Below, piece by piece: positions 45,336 to 58,179 of a stretch of DNA of 64,000 bases. The stretch's first letter is position 1, and each line of letters begins with the position of its first letter. Made by a program: the position numbers and the translations under genes. The DNA comes from Mya arenaria (Eukaryota; Mollusca; Bivalvia; Myida; Myidae). The stretch is from positions 70,446,993-70,510,992 of the forward strand of contig NC_069132.1 of NCBI RefSeq assembly GCF_026914265.1, given 5' to 3'. The notes under the pieces are model-generated. The model saw only the letters and a list, made by a program, of their open reading frames with translations. It was not told where the DNA came from and did not search any database.

Positions 45336-47465
45336 ACACTGCAGGTGAAACTATATGTCCTGTTCTATGAATGCAGGTGAAACTATAATTATGTCCTGTT
45401 CTCTGAATGCAGGTGAAACTATATGTCCTGTTCTATGAATGCAGGTGAAACTATATGTCCCATTGTATGAATGCATGTGAAACTATGGTCCTGTTCTATA
45501 AATGCAGGTGAAACTATATGTCCTGTTCTATGAATGCAGATGAAACTATATGTCCCAAGCTATGAATGCAGGTGAGATTAAATGTCCTGTTCTATGAATG
45601 CAGGTGAAACTATATGTCCTGTTCTATGAATGCAGGTGAAACTATATGTCCTGTTCTATGAATGCAGGTGAAACTATATGTCCTGTTCTATGAATGCAGG
45701 TGAAACTATATGTGCCGTTCAATGAATACAGGTGACACAATATGTCCCATTATATGAATGCATGTGAAGCTATCATGTCCAATTCTATGTCCTGTTCTAT
45801 GAATGCAGGTGAAATTAAATGTCCTGTTCTATGAATGCAGGTGAAACTATATGTCCCATTTTTTGAATTCAGATGATAATATATGTCCCAATCTATGAAT
45901 GCAGGTTAAACTATATGTCCCATTCTATGAATGCAGGTGAAACTATATGTCCTGTTCTATGAATGCAGGTGAAAATATATGTCATGTTCTATGAATGCAT
46001 GTGAAACTATATGTCCTGTTCTATGAATGTAGGTAAAACTATATGATTGTACTGTTCTATAAATGCAGGTGAAACTATATGTCCCATTCTATGATTGCAG
46101 ATGAAACTATATGTGTCAAGCTATGAATGCAGGTAAAACTATATGTCCAATTATATGAAAGCATGTGAAACTATATGTCCTGTTCTATGAATGCTGGTGA
46201 AAACTATCATGTCCTGTTCTATGTCCTGTTCTATGAATGCAGGTGAAATTAAATGTCCTGTTCTATGAATGCAGGTGAAGCTATATGTCCCATTCTTTAA
46301 ATTCAGATGATAATATATATCCCAATCTATGAATGCAGGTTAAACTATATGTCCCATTCTATGAATGCAGGTGAAACTATATGTCCTGTTCTATGAATGC
46401 AGGTGAAACTATATGTCATTTTCTATGAATGCAGGTGAAACTATATGTCCTGTTCTATGAATGCATGTGAAACTATATGATTGTCCTGTTCTATAAATGC
46501 AGGTGAAACTATATGCCCCATTCTATGATTGCAGATGAAACTATATGTGCCAAGCTATTAATGCAGGTAAAACTATATGTCCCATTATATGAATGCATGT
46601 AAAACTATATGTCCTGTTCTTTGAATGCAGGTGAAACTATATGTCCCATTCTATGAATGCAGGTGAAACTATATGCCATGTTCTATGAATGCAAGTGAAA
46701 CTATATGTCCTGTTCTATGAATGCAGGTAAAACTATATGTCCTGTTCTTTGAATGCAGGTGAAACTATATGTCCCAAGCTATGAATGCAGGTAAAACTAT
46801 ATGTCCCATTATATGAATGCAAGTGAAACTATATGTCCTCTTCTATAAATGCAGGTGAAACCATTTGTCCCATTATATGAATGCATGTGAAACTTTATGT
46901 CCTGTTCTATGAATGCAGGTGAAACTATATGTCCCATTATATGAATGCAGGTGAAACTATATGTCCTGTTCTATGAATGCAGGTGAAACTATATGCCCTA
47001 TTGTATGAATGCATGTGAAACTATATGTCCTGTTCTATGAATGCAGGTGAAACTATATGTCCCATTCTATGAATGCAGGTGAAACTATATGTCCTGTTCT
47101 ATGAATGCAGGTGAAACTATATGTCCTGTTGTATGAATGCAGGTGAAACTATATGTCCCATTCTATGAATGCAGGTGAAACTATGTGTCCTGTTCTATGA
47201 ATGCAGGTGAAACTATATATGTCCTGTTCTATGAATGCATGTGAAACTATATGTCCCGTTCTATGAATGCATGTGAAACTATATGTCATGTTCTATGAAT
47301 GCAAGTGAAACTATAATATGTCCCATTCTATGAATGCAGGTGAAACTATATGTCCTGTTCTATGAATGCAGGTGAAACTATATGTCCCATTCTATGAATG
47401 CAGGTGAAACTATAATATGTCCCGTTCTTTGAATACAGGTGAAACTATAATATGTCCCATTCTAA
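45336..47465. repeat. 32-bp minisatellite, unit B (expanded allele)
   Basis: About 66 copies of the same 32-bp unit as at 19436. Variants such as 'cccatt', 'cctgtt' and 'ccaagc' recur in order, so there are higher-order blocks of several units (compare about 45540-45900 with 46110-46330). No coding potential. Confidence 0.92.
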
Positions 47466-48740
47466 GAACAGGCTTAGAAAAGTTCCATGAACAGACCTAT
47501 AAAAATGCTAAAACATATCATACATATTCAAAGAGAACAAAATGTTGTTGTACGTTTTGTTATAATTCTATTCCAGAATTTTATATTGCTCTTTTCATTT
47601 ACACAATAAAAGTCCAAAAGCCCTTAATTATTTATGAATCTCCTGTATAAACAAACTTCTCATTTTATCAGTTATCCTTTACATTTAAAAAAAATATAAT
47701 CATTTGAATGGATATAGCCTGATGTCACCGCAACGAACCATATAGCGTGTCTTTTCTTTCTCATTAAAGGGGCATAATTTGACACATAAAGAAGCAAGAA
47801 TAGTGGGCCTTCTACACATGTGCAGATTCTCACTGGTTAGTGTATACAAAGTTCCATGTGAATATCTTGAATGGTCATTAACTTACAGCCAAGTTTTTGC
47901 AATGCTAGTTCAGCTTTTATTGGAAAGTTATTAAAAAGTGTGCCTTTATTTTCATAAAGAGTTATGTAACCTAATTGTGTGAAAGCCTTGAACAACTGTG
48001 TTAAGTATGAAGTCCATGGAGTTAATAATTTTTGACATCTGAGTTAAAACCCAAAAATATTGTAAAACCAAATCAAATGCCAAAATTTATTTACGATAAT
48101 ATGGAGTTATGTAATCTAATTGAGTTATTGTCTTGAACAACTGCGTGATGTATAAAGTCCCTTGAATGAACTGAATGTGTGATCTGAGTTAAAATCCCTA
48201 CTTGCCCCCAAATTTTAACCAACCTATCTTAGACACAAGTCAATGGCCTTAATTTGTATAATGGATGATATGGAGTTATTAACCTAGTTGTGTGATGGTT
48301 GTGAATAACTGTGTGAAGTATGAAGTTTATTGAATTAACTGTATTTGAGATCTCAGTGAAAATCCCTACTTGCCCTTAAACTTTAACCAAACTTTCTTAG
48401 TCCATCAAAGGAAATAATTTTTGTTTAGGTTTACATGGAGTCATGTCACCTAATTATTTGATGGCAGTCAACAATTGTGTAAAGTATAAAGTCAATTGAA
48501 TAAGGATATATAAGTTATAAGTAAAAAAAATATTACCATAAAATTTTAACCAGACTGGATGTTCCCTAAAACCTTAACCGAAGTTCTTAAGTCAATCAGG
48601 GACCATTCTTGTTTGTAGGAGGATATGGAGTTATGTAACCTTATTGTTTAATGGTCCTGAACAACTGTGTGAAGTATGAAGTACAAAGTAACTTTGATTA
48701 CATCTTGAACAGTAAACGTTTGTAAAACATAATCATACCG
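47466..48740. repeat. Diverged tandem repeat, period about 160 bp
   Basis: Phrases of the type 'ggagttatgtaacctaattg' and 'gaacaactgtgtgaagtatga' recur near 47960, 48110, 48270, 48440 and 48630. Most of the block is missing from unit A, which rejoins at the last copy. No gene was seen. Confidence 0.6.
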
Positions 48741-50551
48741 GTCTTTGAATATTGACTTCATAGTTGTATCTGACGCTTCTGTTCACGACTGCTCGATCGC
48801 TGCCTTGGAATATCAGACACCAATTCTCAACATCTGGCATGAAACCAGCCATCCTGAAAGAGTAATAAATGCACATGTATTTTTACAGCATATATCATAT
48901 TAAGCTGTGTCCAAGGTTATTATCATTTGTTCGTGTAGACTAGGACTGGATTTAAGAGTTAGTTTCGTATGGGTCCACGTTAACATATGGGCTGACGATT
49001 AAACAAACATTTATTGCAATGTACAGTTTTTCAGTTTGACACAATCATTCAATAATGGTCTTTCTTTGAGTTGAAAAATATTGGCAAAAGCCTGAAAGCT
49101 TTACACAGAGGGATACATTTTTTACGAATCAGCAACAGTTTAAGTGAGGATTTTGTGTCTGAGCTGCAAGATTGGTGCAAAATGTTTTGAAAAATAGATA
49201 TTTTGGAATCTGTTTTCACCTGGTAGATAGTATATATTATATAATATGTTCACCTTCGGATTGTAAGGCTTGCAAGCTATAAATTGTGATAATGGTCAAT
49301 GAATACTTATGTGAACAACTACAGAAACACCGTAGCGAAAGGTTTAAACAAGTTCTATGGCACAGGGTAAAAGCCAAAGACATAGAACACAAAAACAAAA
49401 TATCACAAACAAGAAACATGGAACAACAGCACAAATCTCCACAACAACACATTTATACCATATAATGAAAACAAGTTGTGTTTATCAAGAATTGTTAGGT
49501 AAGCTTTAAGCACTCCTATGCCAACATGGAAATCTCACCTATTTTTAAGCAGGAACTTGCTTCGTATTTTAATTTCCAGATGCTTTATTAGCTGTAATTT
49601 TTTTGTCGCCACTTCGCAGCTCAGACAAAAAACCTCAATCAAACCAATGCAGGTTGTAATATGTTTACCCTCTTGACACTGGTAAAATGCATTTGCAGAC
49701 AAATCCTGTATTTCATATAATAGAGCTAGTTGACAACACTGCCAAGCTCGAATTTAAATTAAGGCGTGCTCATCCAATGACAGTCACCTTGTAAGTTGAC
49801 AAAATGGGGTTTTATTTACATTCACATTTACCTTCGCTTACAAATGAATGTCAAAATGAAAATGGTGATAATTGTCAATAAATGCCTTAAGCACTCCAAT
49901 GCCTCACCTAGTTTTTAGCGGGTATTTGCTCCTTGACAGACGGTTTGGGTAGAGAGATTTTTAGCTCGACGGCATGGGTAAAACCATGCAGGGCACTTTC
50001 CAGGGTTGTCATATTGCCGGCCAGACCCTGAATGGATGATATACTTGTATTGTGAGTATAAATTTATTATCAAGTTTTAAGGTGGAAACAAGAGCTGTCA
50101 GAGGAACATGACAAATAACCCTGTCTAAGGCTAGTGAGTCTTGATATAGAACAATACATAAAAGTATGATACTTTTTTATTTCTATTTGCTTACGCATAA
50201 TTATGTCTTAATACTTGACTATGCATTACTATTGGAGACAACCTTTCGAGTTTGATGGAAATTATCAGCAATCTTTATTCAAACCTAAATTCAAAATACC
50301 TTAAGCGTTACATCTGGCCAAGCTTCCAAAGAAATGAACAGTTCAACAGAATTTAGATCTCCTTCAAGAAATCATGCGAAAATGTACATAAAGTAACATA
50401 AAGCAAAATTTATATTTTTAAAATTACTGGCCAAGCAAAATCAATAGTTTCAATTGTCAAACTAATTGTATACCGTTAATATAAAAAAATAAGCAGAACC
50501 AAACGACACAAATTGTAATCAAGCTGATCACTAAGTTTGATGAACTATTGC
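48741..50551. other. Noncoding tail of unit B, left part
   Basis: Collinear with 19970-21420 of unit A, without the SINE; the unoccupied SINE site is at about 49915-49925. No gene was recognised. Confidence 0.5.
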
Positions 50552-50642
50552 CTTAAACTGTTGAATTGCGAAGGCTACAACCATATCTTTGGGCACGCTG
50601 TCAAACCCACATGCCCCAACGATGTACACGAATGCCCCCAGG
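50552..50642 (-). CDS. SCCPDH-like: Isolated internal exon of SCCPDH-like gene
   Basis: A 91-bp exon too short to stand out as a reading frame. On the minus strand it encodes LGAFVYIVGACGFDSVPKDM followed by VVAFAIQQFK. This matches the GFDSIPAD region in the middle of animal SCCPDH proteins, after the Rossmann fold. The acceptor is AG at 50643-50644. The apparent donor reads GC, not GT, after AAG (a rare GC donor or a mutated site). It lies in the part of unit B that unit A has lost. It shows that the duplicated unit once contained more of the SCCPDH-like gene than its last four exons. The flanking exons were not found. Confidence 0.7.
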
Positions 50643-52840
50643 CTTTTACAGTAGATGCATCTTCTCTTCACTTTTTTCACATCTACATTGTATAAGACAG
50701 TTGTCTTTTAAAGGGACTCCTTCATCGAGGTTAGGGTGAATACAATAAGAATTCGACTTTGTGGAAACGGAGTTACAGATACTCTTGATCTTTTGAAAAG
50801 GAGTTTGTAAATCCAGCATAAAAACATTCTTTATTAGAAATTGAACATTTCCTGTCACATAAATTGATATATACAAGGGGGTTTCATTTGAACTTCAGTT
50901 GGAGTTTAAGCTTTGGAACAAACATTTTCTTAAAATTTACACAAAATATTTAATCGATGTCTGACACTAAGATACATGAACAAATCCCTTGAAACAGGCA
51001 AAACATATATATATTTCAATTTTTGTATTCGCCAAGTCTTAAGTGTAGATACAGCTGGAGTTTCATATTGCATAATACGCAATGGATTATGCCATCATTG
51101 TTGATTTCAGTATTGTGGTCTGGTTGGATAAGCGTGACGTCATTTAACCCATGATATATGATATCACTTTTATCAGCTATTCTTTAATACACACGTATGT
51201 TGTCGGTAACATTTCTTTTAGAACAGATAGTCAATTGCAGAATAAACTGCTAATTTTAATCATGTTTAATAATTATTTAAAATAATATATAAATATAAGT
51301 ATTGATCACGATGCGTTATTGCGCTTAAACACAACGTTTCAATGTACAAAGTTGCATTGTATTTGGCTTTGGCCTAACTGTGAGAATTTACACAGTGGGA
51401 GAATTTATGATTGATCGCCGTTAGCTAGGGAATATGACCTACAACTGGTATCGAAGAGGTCATAGCTTTATCATGCATACTGAATGACACAGCCCAATCA
51501 GTCTGACCGAGGCTCTGGTCGTTGTATGTTTGCTGTACATGTGCACAGTAGTTAAATATTAAACATTCAACCATCACCCGGGTCTTGTTTATTTACAATT
51601 TCTTTATCTTATTAGCATACATTATACATGAAAGCATACAGGCTACACAATCATCTGAAAAATGAAAACGTGGACACAGCCTTTGATCTCTAATCAATAT
51701 TTCAAAAATATTAAAATTGTACCTAAGATCTTTTAAAGTAGTTGCATAACTTTATATAAATCCACCGCAAAAACAAAAGTATCTCATTTTTGGTCAAACT
51801 GTTAGATAGAACCTTTCAATTATTATGTGGCGGGGATATGCTTAAATGTTTCCTGTAAGTAGCAAACCAAAGTATGCACTAATTAATGCAATCCCAGGAC
51901 ACCAATATCAAATAAACTATTCGACTATTACCCACAAAAGGCCAAACTTGACCTTCGTGATAAACGCAGGAAGTTCAGCGAGAGGACAGATGTCCGAAAA
52001 GAGACAACTTTGAAACGCTTAGTAACGTTTAGGAAATGAAAGCCCAATCGAGACATTAAAACCCTACGTCAGACAGGATTGGTCATTCACGGACGCAGGA
52101 CAACCCGCACGGCTGGGAGCAAGTGATCGAACGTTGGGTAGAAAACGAACTTGAAAGAATATAAAAAATACGAAATAAGCATTATGGGGCCTCGTTAATT
52201 AAACAGAGTACAAAAACTTTGTATCTACCACTGTTCATCTTGTGTTATATTTTTGAAAAAAATAATATGTAATAAGCGATCGATTTTTTTTTGTCATTTT
52301 GCCCCCCCCCCCCCCCCCCCCCGTCTGATTTTAAAGGAATTGAAGCAACTAAACAGTTTTTAGCAAACATATAAGCAAAATTATAAAGATCAGAAAAAAA
52401 CATATTCTATTTCAACCGTAGAAAATTTGATTTTATCAACTGCTTCTAGTCTGAGTACGGTTAACTTCATCTTGAGTTTTATTTTAGAAACAAATCATAT
52501 GTATTAAACAAGTTTAAACCAATAACTCCTGTCCATATTATGCGTCACGTTACATCCCTTATTTCCCTTGCTATGTTAGATGAAATCGACTTAATTATCA
52601 TGTAAACGAGTTTCTTACTTACATATCACGGTGACTTTGGTAATACACTCTATATAAACCGTGAATAGCAGAAAGATAAAACAATTGGCTAGTTATTTGT
52701 TTGATTCCACTTATATCCCATGATTACAAGTAAACTTCTAAAATATACAGCTTAAAAAGGTGTCCATTTGAGTCGGCAAAGTTTTGAACGGTTTACATTT
52801 AAAATTGAAATAATACGTACACGTGTTTGAAAACGGTGTA
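50643..52840. other. Noncoding tail of unit B, right part
   Basis: About 1.5 kb to 52110 is absent from unit A; the rest matches 21460-22177. It may hold further degraded SCCPDH exons, but none was recognised. A run of 21 C residues lies at 52302-52322. Confidence 0.5.
52302..52322. repeat. Poly-C tract
   Basis: Twenty-one consecutive C residues; the length is likely to be unstable and prone to sequencing error. Confidence 0.9.
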
Positions 52841-53582
52841 AAGAATTATATTTTTAAAATGGTGGGAAAATATATTATATTAGAAAACCTGCTAAACCCA
52901 AGCAGTTTCGAAAATTCCCTCATTTTAAGATGGTGGATGACGTTCCCTACATTTTAAAGCTTTCGTCTCTCTTGCAACCTGTAAAAAGGAATAACTCCAT
53001 GCGACAATGTTTAATAAAGCAATAAAACAATGTTATACTAAAGGGTATAGACAAGAGTATTGCAAGCAGTGGACAATGATTTTATGTTTGTTAAGTTGAT
53101 CAAGAGGAATAACTCTGCATGTTTTTCAGTTAGAGTTAGGTGTCTTGTAAGGTGCTCCATGGTCTTCCTTGCATGATTTGCAACCAAGAATAATCCATAT
53201 TAAAGCAAAGGCAATGCAGTAATAAATAAACTATAACGAGTCCAATTTTCTATTTATCAGCTGATTAAGGGTCATAACTCGACAAGTATTTTAGTCAGAG
53301 CTATTTGACATTTTTTTTGAGTAGCTGGAAGGGATTATAAGATCGAGTATTATCGGAAATCATTTGTTTGTCTTCAAGGCCTGTAATATCGAATACGTTG
53401 TATTTGGCGAGTATGTGAAAATTTGCATTGCATGTGAATCCAAGTTACATATGTCAATACCTTTGTCAAGAGAGCCATCATGGCCCTAAATCGCTCACCT
53501 GAGTAAAAGAGTTTAATCTTTGTAATCAATATAACTTGATATTTGTTCTCAAAGAATATTGAAAAACATACTGGTCAAACAT

Positions 53583-53855
53583 GTTGCCTGGATAATCACT
53601 GACAGAACAGTTGCCTGCACACTGACACATCTTGTTACATTTCCTGCACACTGACATGACTTGTCGATTGACTGCACACTGACAGGACTTTATTCAGTTG
53701 CCTGCACACTGACAGGACTTGATAATTGACTGCACACTGACAGCACTTGGTACAGATACCTGCACACTGACAGGATTATTTTCAGTTGCCTGCACACTGA
53801 CAGGACTTCGTTCAATTGCCTGCACACTGACAAGACTTCGTTCAATTGCCTAATA
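53583..53855. repeat. 30-bp minisatellite specific to unit C
   Basis: About nine copies of a unit containing 'gcctgcacactgacaggact' are present; spacing varies slightly. The collinear positions in A and B lack it. Confidence 0.85.
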
Positions 53856-55107
53856 ATGTTCAACAAGCATCAATATTTTTCAAGTCATGATCAACTCAGA
53901 TTCCAACCTAAGAATATTAAAATACATTTTTTTCATTAACTCAAAAACAATAAGAACTCTTTTCTATTATCTTCTTTATAGCGATACTTCATTAACAGTT
54001 GGAAATAATAAGTTTAGCTTATAAATGTAAAAGTAAGAACAATCGTTATATAGAAAGTCATATACAGTAAAAACAAAACGAATACATGTGCAAATAAGGA
54101 AGCAATGTTCAATGCAAAGAATTACAACCAATAATGTTCGTTAATTATACAAGGAAAAGAATGTAATCGTTTCTACACTATGTATTTTTTGTGTACATCT
54201 AGTAATTATAATACCGATTAATAATTATAGTAAGCCAAGTGGTTGATAAATATAAGGTATTCTGCTATGCTGAATTACTTGTATCAGTTTTTGGGATTTT
54301 ATTAGATATGTTTTTGTTATTCATAATTATAAACGAATAATGTTACCATGTTAGTACACAAGTGTGCATCCAATCTTCAATAGACCTAATAAGATACAAA
54401 TTATTGAAACCCCTACTAAAATGTACATCTAATATCTATAACTTAGGTACTTGTCACACATGGGTGCCTTCATTCTATTTTTAGCCACAGAACTGTGACT
54501 CGGTGTTTTCCACTTACATCATAATTATCATGTGACTTGATTTATGATACTAGCAATTATTTTTGGGTTTATCAAAAATATACATGTAGAAAATAGCGTA
54601 CCGCAAACTATATAGATTAAGAAAGCTTTTAAATTACGACTTTTGATTGCCCATATTGTTTGAATACACAGGTAGCTAATAATAAAACTCAAGGTAAATT
54701 ATTAGAAAGCTTTTGAATTACGGTGTGTCTTTTGATTGCAAAAAATACTAGAATATACCTATAGTTAATATTACATATATTAGTATTTATATATTATGTA
54801 TAGTAATGTATACAGGTACCTTTTATTGTACCTCAAAGCATAGGTTTAGAAAGCTTTAAAATTATGACTTATGAATCCGAAGAGCCTCAATTATTTTACT
54901 TAATATAAACATACTCTTTATTGCTTTCTTTACAAAGGCATGTCATAATTTGTAAAAAATAGATTTTTACATACAAAAGTCTCACATGACATAATGTCAT
55001 GGCAAATTACATTAGATGGCAAAGATAAAGTTAGTTTTGATAGTGAGGTCCCAGCTATTGTTCACAGATGGACAAGAATTTGGGCCCATCTATTGTTCAC
55101 CAAGGGA
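53856..55107. other. Noncoding DNA, unit C
   Basis: Collinear with 1900-3187 of unit A and 24740-25979 of unit B. It includes the short 'ctattgttcaccaaggg' repeat next to the SCCPDH-like terminal exon. No gene was found. Confidence 0.5.
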
Positions 55108-56351
55108 TTATAATTTGAGCCCATCTATTGTCCACAGAGGGAATTGTTCTTTCACAACTTCAAGCCTGATGTTGTTTTTGATGAGTCGTTCAATCAGGTT
55201 TGTTTCTCGGAAAAGCATGGCTGTTGTGTACACAACACCCCTGAAAAATATTTAAAATACATAACATACTAATCTGTTATATCTTATAAGGTCTTAATGG
55301 CTTCTATGAGAATCTATATAAGAATGAATAGAAGTTCCAAAGTTTTAATACTTTTTACAACAGTGTTGAACGTTCATTGCTTTATAAAAGGCTTTTATAT
55401 GTTTGCTTTGCCTTAGATAATAAACTATTGAAAAATACAAAAAAATGCACAAATATTAAATGCCTGGTGGGTCCATAAAGAATAACAGCGATCAACGATA
55501 GTGTCATAAGGTAGAAATATCGTGTCCTATGCACCTTTCTTTTAACTGAATCTCTGTATTCTTTATAAGAATTATTGTTATCGATACTCATTCATCATTT
55601 TTAATATATTTAAACAGTTACATTAATTACGGTACTGTTTCTTTGGTAGTAAGAACGCAGCTTTAATCATACCTAAATTTGTCTTAGGAGATTTCTATAG
55701 CAGAGTGCAGGCGCACTGAACCATAACAATGGGCGTGGCAACATATCCCGCTTCCAGGCCCGACACACCCGCACAATCATCTGGGTGTCGGGGGCTGTGT
55801 CATGCTCTGATCGGCATCAGGAAGCTTCTCATTCCAACCCTTGCCAACCACTGTGATGCTAAAAGTCCCTGTCTCCATCTGTCCGGAAAAAATCAATCAG
55901 TTTCAATAACAAGAGAACACCAAAAAAAGATGCCAATTCTTGTCCCATTATCCTTATTTAGTCAAGGTGATAAATTTAGCAACCATTTCTTATGCATGCA
56001 GTTACAGTCATGGTCCTCCTGATACTGAGCAGAGGTTATGAGCAGAATATACTGATGATCATGACAGACTGGGAGGCTACGATTAATGTGAGGTCATGCT
56101 TTTACAATCAACATTGACCCTGACAACAATTTAACATTAGACAATCTTTGGAAACTGATCAGTGATCATCGTTAAATGTTGAATAGTCATGGTGTGATAT
56201 TGTTTCACTAAATTAAATTGAAGATAAACGCCAGAGACAGACTGTCCAAAGAAGGGAAACATCTCTGGTGCCCCATGCTAACTAACCAAACAGTTTTACT
56301 ACCTGTACATGTACCAACCAACAGACATGAAATGATCATCATCATCATCAG

Positions 56352-56411
<60 letters not shown>

Positions 56412-56460
56412 AATCATCATCAATTTCATCATCAGCATCAATATCATCATCAGCATCAAT

Positions 56461-56539
<79 letters not shown>

Positions 56540-56559
56540 ATTTCATCATCAGCATCAAT

Positions 56560-56593
<34 letters not shown>

Positions 56594-56625
56594 GCAGCAG
56601 CATCAATTTCATCATCAGCATCAAT

Positions 56626-56677
<52 letters not shown>

Positions 56678-56703
56678 GCATCAATATCATCATCAGCATC
56701 AAT

Positions 56704-56758
<55 letters not shown>

Positions 56759-56766
56759 GCATCAAT

Positions 56767-56820
<54 letters not shown>

Positions 56821-58179
56821 TTCAGCAGCATCAATATCATCATCATCATCATCATCATCATAAAATATATGATGTCCTTTACCCAATCAACATGAAAAAT
56901 GTAAAAAAAATATGACCACAGGAGAAGCATAAAAATAGGTACCGGGTAAATGTCGCCTTTTATAAGTTAGTCCATTTCAAGTATATATTAATTCTGGCAT
57001 AATAAATGTTATAGTTAGGCAGGCTCTGTTTTCTTTCGATGGACTCTATGCCTAAAGCTTCAACCTCTATAACTTGCATATTTTACATGTGAGGCCTTGA
57101 AGATGGATGGATTTTATTATGAATTTGAACTCAACTATTGATTTTCTACCTTCGTTATACACAAGATAAGGAAACATTTAATTTATTGGATATAAAGTCA
57201 TATTCATTATGACCCTTTGTTTCTATAACTATATCACTGAAATGATCATATCCCTCAATGGCTACCAATTTCCTGTTACCTGTTTCTTTGAAGGTCCTCC
57301 TTGTTTGAACACATCAAAGGTAAATATGTGTGGATACTGTGGAAAGAAAATGAATTAATTAATGAGCAGCCTTGATCATAATATATTTTTACATGACTAC
57401 TATCTATACATACATACATAGGATACAGCTGACTAACCATCTATTTTTCTTGCAGAAAAGATGTGACTCAATAGTTATTAAAGCTGGAGATATGGGCTTT
57501 GCTATACTTGTGCATATGTCTCTGGCAACATGGGTATACAGTTGTATTATAAATAAAAATCTAATTTTAGATCTTCCACAACAATTCCAACGACAATAAC
57601 ACCAAGATTATGTAATAGTTTTATGACATGCATTTAAATCTTGATGCTTACGAATGGCGGAGTGAGCGTTGTGAACTAAGGGCATCAGAAGAATTTAAAA
57701 AAAACTCATTTGCTGACACATTGTCCTCGCAAAATCAGACTTTAAACACGCGCGAAAGATTTCTAGTTGAGGCTAGAACTAGTGATTGCCTATCTGCCAT
57801 ATTATTTGTTTTAAATTTAGGTTTTATTCTAAGACCATATATCAACCCTTTCCCTTTAAAAACCCACAAGCTGTTATGAACTGAATTGCTAAATATCTAC
57901 CCAAGACAAGTGACTGATGACAAAGCAGTATTTCAAGAAATGTCAAATAGAAATAGCCAACTCCTCTATTCAGTCATGTCTAACTTTAGCTGTTCCGACA
58001 CAAAGTTGCAGCTTTACGCCATGCTACACGATGCCCCACACAGCTTAAATACTACTTACTTTCAAAATGAGAGCTCGTCAAAAGCTGAACTTTGCCAAGA
58101 TGCCAACGATGAGTCCAAACAACAGGGTTACCGCCAGATAGAAGAGATTTGGAACACAGGCATAAGCTGCCATTTCAAA
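55108..58179 (-). pseudogene. SCCPDH-like: SCCPDH-like 3' exons, frameshifted (unit C)
   Basis: The same four exons are at 58060-58179, 57280-57336, 55673-55878 and 55108-55240, with splice sites kept. The 206-bp exon has compensating small indels: two single-base losses and a two-base gain relative to A. The net length is unchanged, but the frame is lost after LPDAD and soon meets a TGA near 55777. The terminal exon has TGG in place of the ancestral TGA and would run to a TAA at 55108-55110. The 57-bp exon carries Gly to Asp (FTFDVFKQGG). This copy is therefore a pseudogene, which suggests that the SCCPDH part of the unit is not under strong selection. Confidence 0.82.
56335..56862. repeat. 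(CAT)n interrupted microsatellite, unit C
   Basis: About 530 bp of ATC/CAT triplets with regularly recurring interruptions ('agcatcaatatcatcatcag', 'aatttcatcatcagcatca'), showing higher-order duplication. It lies in the same SCCPDH-like intron as in A and B, where it is only about 60-130 bp. Runs of Asp, Ile or Met read from it are artefacts. Confidence 0.95.

Larger units (their letters stand above)
24211..52840. repeat. Segmental duplication unit B
   Basis: Second tandem unit, with the same order as A: SCCPDH-like 3' exons, cGAS-like gene, 51-bp and 32-bp minisatellites, tail. It is longer because of an 8.07-kb retrotransposon, longer minisatellites and about 3 kb of tail sequence missing from A. 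The 0.8 kb upstream of the cGAS-like gene is nearly identical to A, and C is more diverged, so A and B separated later than C or have been homogenised. Confidence 0.85.

Noticed and set aside
50646..50876. Minus-strand frame of 76 codons next to the isolated SCCPDH exon
   Set aside because: It is in a different register from the recognisable exon and has no similarity to SCCPDH or other families; probably intron sequence.
56208..56930. Open frames encoding long runs of Asp, Met or Ile
   Set aside because: They are translations of a CAT/ATC microsatellite and occur in every frame of the tract; it lies in an intron of the SCCPDH-like remnant.
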